Below are positions 1-5,371 of a DNA stretch of 5,371 bases, piece by piece; the stretch's first letter is position 1; each line of letters starts with the position of its first letter. Both the position numbers and the translations under genes were made by a program. The notes beneath the pieces were generated by a model. It saw nothing but the letters and a program-made list of their open reading frames with translations. It was not told where the DNA came from and did no database searches. Origin of the DNA: Pseudomonadota bacterium (GTDB taxonomy: Bacteria > Desulfobacterota > WTBG01 > JAGOGO01); the NCBI GenBank assembly GCA_021160085.1, contig JAGHDE010000225.1:1-5371 (forward strand). Direction: 5' to 3'.

Positions 1-19
1 AGTTGATATATTTTTATAT

Positions 20-38
20 ATTGTTACCGGGTAACAAT
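20..38. promoter_or_regulatory. Perfect inverted repeat upstream of plsC, candidate operator
   Basis: The arms ATTGTTACC and GGTAACAAT are exact reverse complements around a single central G, and the symmetry stops at the next base on each side. It sits just after an AT-rich stretch (about 6-22) containing TATATA and TATATT, which could serve as a -10 element whose -35 would lie at or before the window edge. A symmetric 19-base site at this position is what a dimeric repressor would bind. A terminator is unlikely because no T-run follows on either strand. The GTTACC/GGTAAC half-sites loosely recall LacI-type operators, but those usually have an even centre, so no regulator is named. The repeat is directly visible; its function is inferred. 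Confidence 0.45.
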
Positions 39-90
39 GGGGATAGAGCTCAGCAACAACTAACTTCACGACATTGAGCTAAAAAAAATT

Positions 91-96
91 TGAGGG
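91..96 (+). promoter_or_regulatory. Ribosome binding site that fixes the TTG start of plsC
   Basis: The sequence TGAGGG carries a GAGG core about 10 bases before TTG at 106. The TGA at 91-93 is also an in-frame stop, so no earlier start is possible. The first in-frame ATG (residue 74) lies beyond the NHxxxxD catalytic motif. Together these make TTG at 106 the best start. Confidence 0.7.
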
Positions 97-105
97 CGCA
101 GCAAC

Positions 106-762
106 TTGAAAAACGGATTATCAATCGCAAGCTTTTGCAACGATATCTTTTTTAATGTTCTAAAATTTTTGGATTTTGCGATTCTCAAAATATTTTTCTC
201 ATTTGAGATAAAAAATCTTCACCACCTCCCTATTACAAGTCCCTTTATTATAACCGCCAATCATTTTAGTTTCATGGATCCTCCGGTTCTCCAGGCTGCT
301 TGTCCTCGACGAATTATCTTTTTTATGACCGAAAAGTTTTATAATCCTATTTGGGGACGCTGGTTCTTTAAGTTGATGCACTGCATCCCACTCCGGGAAA
401 ATACTCCTTATCATATCGCTCCGTTAAAAAGGGGGATAAAACTCCTAAAGGAAGGAAAAGTTACAGGTATATTCCCGGAAGGTGGTGTCAGCCGAAATGG
501 CAAGATACAAGATGGAAGGCCGGGTACCCTTTTGTTATCCCAAAAGACCTCTTTTCCTATAATCCCGGCTTTCATTTCGGGAACGTATCAGGCCTTACCC
601 CGGCACGCAAAATTTTTTCGAAGATCAAAGATTAAAGTTATTTTTGGTTGCCCGGTATATTTTAATGACCTTTCAAATGGCTTAAAGGGGAAAAAAGGTC
701 TGGAGAGAGCGACTAAAAATCTGATCCAGATTTTTAGAGACTTAGCTAAAAAACAGGATTGA
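106..762 (+). CDS. plsC: PlsC-family 1-acylglycerol-3-phosphate acyltransferase
   Basis: Likely transfers an acyl chain to the sn-2 position of lysophosphatidic acid, giving phosphatidic acid, the precursor of membrane phospholipids; it would act at the inner face of the cytoplasmic membrane. The protein has 218 residues, typical for short PlsC enzymes. Visible motifs in order: an N-terminal hydrophobic/amphipathic stretch (about 11-33) likely to contact the membrane; NHFSFMD at 52-58, the NHx4D catalytic motif with His53 and Asp58; IPLRE at 94-98, the substrate-binding second motif with Arg97; FPEG at 123-126, the third motif; and IIPAFISGT at 152-160, the fourth motif. Motif three continues GVSRNG where the family usually has TRS, so the substrate could be another lyso-lipid or acyl acceptor. 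The start is TTG, supported by a Shine-Dalgarno at 91-96. The downstream neighbour dnaE is functionally unrelated. The family call is firm; the exact substrate is inferred. Confidence 0.88.
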   Translation: MKNGLSIASFCNDIFFNVLKFLDFAILKIFFSFEIKNLHHLPITSPFIITANHFSFMDPPVLQAACPRRIIFFMTEKFYNPIWGRWFFKLMHCIPLRENTPYHIAPLKRGIKLLKEGKVTGIFPEGGVSRNGKIQDGRPGTLLLSQKTSFPIIPAFISGTYQALPRHAKFFRRSKIKVIFGCPVYFNDLSNGLKGKKGLERATKNLIQIFRDLAKKQD

Positions 763-809
763 GTTCTAAATAGACATCCCTGCTCTGCCATTAGCGCAAG
801 GATTTTTGA

Positions 810-838
810 TTGACTCGAGCTGCTAAAAAGATTAAAAA
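810..838 (+). promoter_or_regulatory. Candidate sigma-70-type promoter for dnaE
   Basis: TTGACT (810-815, five of six matches to the -35 consensus) is followed after 17 bases by TAAAAA (833-838, four of six matches to the -10 consensus). Transcription would start near 845, leaving about 55 untranslated bases before dnaE. The 137-base gap after plsC makes a separate promoter reasonable. An AT-rich region yields such matches by chance, so confidence is low. Confidence 0.3.
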
Positions 839-899
839 TATTTCACCATATTTTATTCCCATCCTGATTAGCCTTTAGAAAATTAAATGAATTGACCAC

Positions 900-3800
900 A
901 TGAAACACACTGATTTTGTTCATCTTCATCTCCACACGCAATACAGCCTGCTTGATGGCGCCATAAGGCTCAAAGATCTTTTTGAGCGAGCAAAAGGCTA
1001 CCACATGCCTGCCCTTGCCATGACAGATCATGGAAACATGTTTGGCGCCATAGAATTTTACCAGATGGCCTACGAATATGGGATAAAACCCATAATCGGA
1101 TGTGAAATTTATGTTGCTCCCAAAAGCAGATTTGATAAAGAATCACGGGATGTCTCCGAAACCGCTTATCATCTGGTGCTTTTAGTAAAAAATTTTGTTG
1201 GATATGAAAACTTAGTCAAGCTGGTAAGCAAAGCATATATGGAGGGCTTCTATTATCGACCGCGAGTAGATAAAGAACTTCTTAAAGAATACAATGAAGG
1301 TCTTATAGCAATGAGCGCCTGTCTGCACGGAGAAATTCCCTATTTAATAGTTAAGAAAAAATCTGAAGAAGCTCTTAGAACTGCCCAGGAATACAAGGAA
1401 ATTTTTAATAACAACAGGTTCTATTTAGAACTTCAGGAAAACGGTATTGAGGAACAAAAAATTGCCAATCAAGGATTGCTCGAAATCAGCAAAAAAATGA
1501 ATCTTCCAATTGTGGCCACAAATGACTGCCATTACCTGGAGAGAGAGGATGTTAAAGCCCATGAAGTCCTTATGGCAATCCAGACCGGTAAAACTCTTTC
1601 CAGCCCTGACCGGATGCATTTTTCCACTGATCAGTTTTATTTCAAGTCTCCCGAGACGATGAAAGAACTTTTTCGGCACTATCCCGAGGCAATCCGTAAT
1701 ACCATAGAAATTTCCGAGCGTTGTAATTTAGAACTCAAATTAGGTGAATTTAAGTTCCCGGTGTTTCCGATCAAGGAAGATGAATCTCCCCAAAGCCATC
1801 TCCTGAAATTGTCTCAAAAAGGCTTGGAAGAACGTCTTCAGAAACACCCCCTTCGTGTCAAGCCGGATTTCGCTTCAATAGAAAAACAATACCAGAACCG
1901 GCTTGAAGAGGAATTGAAGATTATAAATTCCGAAGGATTTGCCAGTTATTTCCTTATAGTTGCTGATTTTATCAATTTTGCCAAAAACAATAATATACCG
2001 GTGGGGCCTGGTCGGGGATCAGCAGCAGGCAGCCTGGCCGCTTACGCTCTTAAAATTACTGAAATTGACCCTATCCGATACGGTCTCCTTTTTGAAAGAT
2101 TTTTAAATCCGGAACGAATCTCACCCCCGGATATTGATACCGACTTCTGCATGGAGGGAAGAGACCGGGTGATTGATTATGTAAGAAATCGATATGGAAA
2201 AGATAAGGTAGCTCAAATTATCACTTTCGGGAAAATGCAGGCTAAGGCAGTGGTAAGGGATGTAGGCCGGGTACTGGACATGCCGTATAAAGATGTTGAT
2301 AAGATAGCTAAATTAATTCCCAATACCCTCAATATTACCTTAAAGGAAGCGCTTCGGCAAGAGCCTGCATTAAAAAAATTGGAAAAAGAGAATAAGCAAA
2401 TTAGAGAACTTCTTTCGCTGGCCCAAGTTTTAGAAGGCCTTCCCCGCCATGCGTCCACCCATGCGGCCGGCGTTGTAATCTCTGATCGACCCCTAATAGA
2501 TCATCTCCCTCTTTATAAAGACCCAAAAAGCGAGGCGGCAGCCACTCAATATACCATGAACAACGTGCAAAAAATCGGCCTGATTAAATTTGACTTTTTG
2601 GGGCTAAGAACTTTGACCGTAATCGATCGTGCTCTAAAACTGATCAATCGTGAATCGATAAAATTACCAGACATTAACGAGATTCCCTTAGATGACAAGG
2701 ATACCTATGCCCTATTATCTTCGGGAGAAACTGAGGGAGTATTCCAGCTGGAAAGTTCGGGAATGAAGGAACTGATTTTCAAAATGCACCCGGAAAGCAT
2801 TGATGATCTTATCGCTCTTTTGGCTTTATACCGCCCCGGCCCTCTCCAGTCAGGGATGGTAGATGACTACATTCGCAGAAAAAAGGGCGAGGCCACTATT
2901 CCATATATGATTCCGCAACTAAAACCCATTCTCTCTGATACTTATGGAGTCATCATTTATCAAGAACAGGTAATGAAAATCGCACAGGTTTTAGCGGGTT
3001 ATACATTGGGAGAAGCTGATATTCTCCGCCGGGCCATGGGCAAGAAAAAAGCTTTTGAGATGGAAGAACAAAAAGAGAAATTTCTTGAAGGTACAAAAAA
3101 AAACAAGGTTAATCCTAAAAAAGCCGGGGAAATTTTTAACTTAATGGCCAACTTTGCCGGATATGGTTTTAATAAATCTCACAGTGTGGCTTATGCTGTA
3201 ATTTCATACCAAACCGCCTATTTAAAGGCGCACTATCCGGTTGAATTTATGGCGGCATTGTTAACCTGCGAAATGGACAACAGCGACAAGGTTATCAGAC
3301 ATATTGGAGAATGCCGGGAAAGGGAGATTGAAGTTTTACCCCCGGATGTGAATGAAAGTTTTCGAGACTTTGTCGTAACCGGCAACAAGATCAGATTTGG
3401 ACTGGCAGCAGTTAAAAATGTGGGGGCAGCAGCGATTGAATTCATAATCAAAGCCCGTGATGAGGGAGGGCCTTTTTCTGATATATATGATTTCTGTGAA
3501 CGAGTTGAGCTTCGTAAGGTTAATAAAAAGGTGCTCGAAAGTTTGATTAAATGCGGATCTTTTGACTTTACCGGGGTCCCGCGTGCTCAATTGTTTGCAG
3601 TTAATGAAATTGCTATGGCACAAGGACAGCAAGCACAAAAACAAAAGAATGATAAACAGAAATCGATGTTCGAAATTTTTGACAATGGTTCTTCCGGTTC
3701 AAAAGCTGTTTTAAAATATCCCGAAATAGCCGAATGGCCAGAAAAAGAACTGCTTGGTTATGAGAAAGAAATCCTTGGTTTTTTCATCTCCAGCCACCCT

Positions 3801-4379
3801 TTGGCAGGTTATGAAAAAGAGCTGAAGAAATATTTTGCCGTTGATACCAATAAAATTCAGACGATGCTTGATGGAGAGGAAGTGGTAATGGGAGGGGTTC
3901 CCGTAAAGGTAAAGGAGACTCCTACCCGTAAGGGAGAAAGGATGGCATTTGTAACCCTTGAAGACTTAAAAGGGTCCATAGAGCTAATAGTTTTTTCCGA
4001 TCTATATAAAAAAGTTGCCGTAACCTTGCAAAATGAGCAACCGGTTATGCTTAAGGGAAAGGTGAGTGTAGATGAACGCATTCAGAAGGCAAAGATACAG
4101 GCTGAGCAAATAGTCCCCTTATCAGAAGCCAGCAAAATATTGACCAAAAGCATCCATTTTAATCTGGATGTTAGTCAGGTATCGAAAATCCAGCTCGAGA
4201 AATTCAAAAATATTCTCAAGAATCATCCCGGCAACTGCGCTGGTTTTCTTCATATGATTATCCCTGATCGTTCCGAAACCATTATTTCCCTGCCAGCTGA
4301 ATTCCGTCTCAATCCTTCAGAAGGGTTGGTTCAGGAGGTTGAATACCTTCTTGGAAGCAAAACAATCATATTTAATTAA
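900..4379 (+). CDS. dnaE: DNA polymerase III alpha subunit (replicative DNA polymerase)
   Basis: Catalytic subunit of the chromosomal replicase, a family C polymerase extending DNA in the replisome. At 1,159 residues it is full length (E. coli 1,160). Domains in order: PHP domain, about 1-280, with HLHLHT at 8-13, TDHGNMFG at 42-49, and His10, His12, Asp43, His44, Glu69, His91, Cys141, Asp209 and His211 matching the usual metal-binding set; palm, with GPGRGSAAGS at 369-378, the catalytic cluster DIDTD at 411-415 and the third Asp565 in KFDFLGL; fingers, with YRPGPLQSG at 644-652 and GYGFNKSHSVAYA at 754-766; helix-hairpin-helix near 834-849; beta-clamp motif QKSMF at 920-924; OB fold about 995-1075; and a diverged C-terminal, presumably tau-binding, region to 1159. 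ATG at 900 is forced by an in-frame TGA at 888-890 and gives the canonical N terminus, though no good Shine-Dalgarno precedes it. The UPF0280 gene follows after 15 bases. No frameshift or missing key residue was seen. Confidence 0.98.
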   Translation: MKHTDFVHLHLHTQYSLLDGAIRLKDLFERAKGYHMPALAMTDHGNMFGAIEFYQMAYEYGIKPIIGCEIYVAPKSRFDKESRDVSETAYHLVLLVKNFVGYENLVKLVSKAYMEGFYYRPRVDKELLKEYNEGLIAMSACLHGEIPYLIVKKKSEEALRTAQEYKEIFNNNRFYLELQENGIEEQKIANQGLLEISKKMNLPIVATNDCHYLEREDVKAHEVLMAIQTGKTLSSPDRMHFSTDQFYFKSPETMKELFRHYPEAIRNTIEISERCNLELKLGEFKFPVFPIKEDESPQSHLLKLSQKGLEERLQKHPLRVKPDFASIEKQYQNRLEEELKIINSEGFASYFLIVADFINFAKNNNIPVGPGRGSAAGSLAAYALKITEIDPIRYGLLFERFLNPERISPPDIDTDFCMEGRDRVIDYVRNRYGKDKVAQIITFGKMQAKAVVRDVGRVLDMPYKDVDKIAKLIPNTLNITLKEALRQEPALKKLEKENKQIRELLSLAQVLEGLPRHASTHAAGVVISDRPLIDHLPLYKDPKSEAAATQYTMNNVQKIGLIKFDFLGLRTLTVIDRALKLINRESIKLPDINEIPLDDKDTYALLSSGETEGVFQLESSGMKELIFKMHPESIDDLIALLALYRPGPLQSGMVDDYIRRKKGEATIPYMIPQLKPILSDTYGVIIYQEQVMKIAQVLAGYTLGEADILRRAMGKKKAFEMEEQKEKFLEGTKKNKVNPKKAGEIFNLMANFAGYGFNKSHSVAYAVISYQTAYLKAHYPVEFMAALLTCEMDNSDKVIRHIGECREREIEVLPPDVNESFRDFVVTGNKIRFGLAAVKNVGAAAIEFIIKARDEGGPFSDIYDFCERVELRKVNKKVLESLIKCGSFDFTGVPRAQLFAVNEIAMAQGQQAQKQKNDKQKSMFEIFDNGSSGSKAVLKYPEIAEWPEKELLGYEKEILGFFISSHPLAGYEKELKKYFAVDTNKIQTMLDGEEVVMGGVPVKVKETPTRKGERMAFVTLEDLKGSIELIVFSDLYKKVAVTLQNEQPVMLKGKVSVDERIQKAKIQAEQIVPLSEASKILTKSIHFNLDVSQVSKIQLEKFKNILKNHPGNCAGFLHMIIPDRSETIISLPAEFRLNPSEGLVQEVEYLLGSKTIIFN

Positions 4380-4394
4380 TGACCCTCTCTAAAA

Positions 4395-5129
4395 ATGTAC
4401 CAAGATAGAACTTACCGGGATTTCGAAGAAATCCAAAGACTAATTCCGTTTCAGGTAAAAGTAAAAGAGACCGATCTTTATATTAAGTCTCGTTCTTGTC
4501 TGAAAAACGAGGCGAGAAAGTTGGTCCTGAAATATCGAAATCAGATTGAAGAATATGTTCGATCTCATCCTTCCTTTAAAAAAAGTTTAGCGCCCCTACC
4601 CTTTGATGCATTAGCTCCCCCCATCGTAAAAGAAATGTTGAAGGCCTCATCACAAGCTGCTGTGGGGCCTATGGCCGCTGTAGCGGGAACAATAGCTGAA
4701 TTTGTTGGGAAAGGCTTATTAGCGTATTCACCTGAAGTAATAGTAGAAAATGGGGGGGATATTTTTATGCAGGTTTCTGATAAGATTAATATCAACATTT
4801 TCGCTGGAAAATCACCAATATCCCAAAAAATCGGGATTAAAATTTTGCCTTCCAAAACACCGTTGGGAGTTTGTACTTCTTCGGGCACAGTTGGACCCTC
4901 TTTAAGTTTCGGCAGGTCTGATTCTGTCACAGTATTGTCATCTTCTACTGCCTTGGCTGATGCAGCAGCTACTTCCATTGCCAATGTAATACATAGCAAA
5001 ACTGATATCTCCCGGGGCCTGAAATTAACAAAATCTATTGCTCAAATAATGGGGGTTATAATCATCGTGGGTGAAGAAATTGGGTGTCAGGGAAAGATAG
5101 AGCTAATATCTTGTCACAACGATGATTAA
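4395..5129 (+). CDS. UPF0280 family protein (ApbE-like fold), function unknown
   Basis: Recognised as a UPF0280/COG2122 protein of 244 residues, the usual size. The family is related to ApbE, the FAD:protein FMN transferase, but its own reaction is not established. Conserved blocks: N-terminal MYQDRTYR and VKETDLYIKS (23-32); GPMAAVAGTIAE at 91-102; VENGGDIF at 117-124; GVCTSSGTVGPSLSFG at 158-173; and ALADAAATSIAN at 186-197. The NGGDI, TSSGT and ADAAAT blocks resemble the flavin- and metal-binding motifs of ApbE. There is no signal peptide or lipobox, so the protein should be cytoplasmic, unlike classical ApbE lipoproteins. ATG at 4395 is forced by a TGA at 4380-4382 in the same frame. The preceding bases are pyrimidine-rich and hold no Shine-Dalgarno, which suggests translation depends on ribosomes finishing dnaE 15 bases upstream. 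Co-transcription with dnaE is inferred from spacing. Family membership is confident; function is open. Confidence 0.9.
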   Translation: MYQDRTYRDFEEIQRLIPFQVKVKETDLYIKSRSCLKNEARKLVLKYRNQIEEYVRSHPSFKKSLAPLPFDALAPPIVKEMLKASSQAAVGPMAAVAGTIAEFVGKGLLAYSPEVIVENGGDIFMQVSDKININIFAGKSPISQKIGIKILPSKTPLGVCTSSGTVGPSLSFGRSDSVTVLSSSTALADAAATSIANVIHSKTDISRGLKLTKSIAQIMGVIIIVGEEIGCQGKIELISCHNDD

Positions 5130-5201
5130 AAAATAACCTGACCAGAACTTTCTCGGACATTATTTAGAAAAAATGGGGTTGACAACAGCTCCTAAAAATA
5201 T

Positions 5202-5205
5202 GAGG
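5202..5205 (+). promoter_or_regulatory. Ribosome binding site for the 3' membrane-protein gene
   Basis: GAGG lies 10 bases before ATG at 5216, a usable though slightly long spacing. In that frame the TAA at 5210-5212 closes the reading frame just upstream, so 5216 is the earliest possible start. Confidence 0.5.
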
Positions 5206-5215
5206 ATTATAATCT

Positions 5216-5371
5216 ATGCTAATTATTTCTATCTTAATGACCATATCGGGACTATTATTGATTGGATTAGGTCTCTGGGGCATCCATTCTTGTAAAGGTT
5301 TTCTGGAAAGGCTTGGCGCTTTGCTTGCCCCCATGGGCTTAATCATAACCTTGTTAGGAGTTTTGTTGCTC
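5216..5371 (+). CDS. Small integral membrane protein, partial (3' end outside the window)
   Basis: An open frame of 52 codons starts at ATG 5216 and is still open at the last base, so the C terminus is missing. I do not recognise the family. The translation starts MLIISILMTISGLLLIGLGL and shows two strongly hydrophobic, Gly/Leu-rich segments, about residues 2-23 and 33-52. They are separated by a short polar link (HSCKGFLERL, 24-33) with one Cys and several charges. This is a helical-hairpin membrane protein pattern. A GAGG Shine-Dalgarno and an immediately preceding in-frame stop support the start. The 86-base gap from the UPF0280 gene contains no terminator, so read-through from dnaE is possible. 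The hydrophobic-polar-hydrophobic layout argues for a real gene; the role is unknown. Confidence 0.62.
   Translation, partial: MLIISILMTISGLLLIGLGLWGIHSCKGFLERLGALLAPMGLIITLLGVLLL

Noticed and set aside
3..77. Reading frame open from the window edge to TGA at 75-77, possibly the end of an upstream gene
   Set aside because: Only 24 codons of low-information sequence that overlap the palindrome and AT-rich leader; coding cannot be supported.
51..105. CAGCAAC occurring twice (51-57 and 99-105) upstream of plsC
   Set aside because: Seven-base repeats recur by chance at this scale, and there is no third copy or regular spacing.
835..854. Inverted repeat AAAATAT / ATATTTT around TTCACC upstream of dnaE
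   Set aside because: The stem is seven A/T pairs only, in AT-rich DNA. It is too weak for a terminator, has no clean T-run, and is easily a chance match.
4565..4999. 144-codon minus-strand open frame opposite the UPF0280 gene
   Set aside because: It is antisense to a well-supported conserved gene and shows no family motif; it is a shadow of the real frame.
5130..5164. Possible terminator after the UPF0280 gene (AAATAA ... TTATTT)
   Set aside because: Only six A/T pairs with a 23-base loop and no GC-rich stem, so it is not a credible terminator.
5179..5213. Consensus TTGACA (5179-5184) and TATAAT (5208-5213) before the membrane-protein gene, looking like a strong promoter
   Set aside because: The spacer is 23 bases, well beyond the usual 16-18, and TATAAT would start transcription after the ATG at 5216. 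No good -10 lies 17 bases from the TTGACA.
5173..5295. Forty-codon plus-strand frame starting at ATG 5173
   Set aside because: It overlaps the better-supported membrane-protein frame, has no Shine-Dalgarno, and its product shows no recognisable pattern.

Overview
This window reads as ordinary bacterial chromosome from an AT-leaning genome. All four coding regions are on the + strand. The style of the DnaE protein (about 1,160 residues, intact PHP metal site) and the tight dnaE–UPF0280 pairing would fit an anaerobic Desulfobacterota-type (former deltaproteobacterial) lineage. That placement is a judgement from protein flavour, without a database search, and is held loosely. I see no mobile element, CRISPR array, tRNA, rRNA or obvious horizontally acquired segment.

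Layout. Bases 1-105 are AT-rich leader DNA with a perfect 9-bp inverted repeat around one central base, a candidate operator. A PlsC-type acyltransferase (106-762) follows, starting at TTG behind a clear Shine-Dalgarno. A 137-base gap holds a weak candidate promoter. Next is a full-length replicative DNA polymerase III alpha subunit, dnaE (900-4379). Fifteen bases later comes a UPF0280 (ApbE-like) protein of unknown function (4395-5129). After an 86-base gap, a small hydrophobic membrane protein begins at 5216 and runs off the window end. No intrinsic terminator (GC-rich hairpin plus T-run) was found in any gap.

How the genes relate. PlsC makes phosphatidic acid for membrane phospholipids and DnaE copies the chromosome, so they share no pathway and probably only a neighbourhood. 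dnaE and the UPF0280 gene are close enough to be one transcript. The membrane protein may be the next member, but the gap leaves this open.

No previously undescribed system is evident. The points most worth a second look are the upstream palindrome, the complete PHP metal-site set in DnaE (possible built-in proofreading), the UPF0280 gene placed directly behind the replicase without a visible Shine-Dalgarno, and the altered third motif of the acyltransferase.
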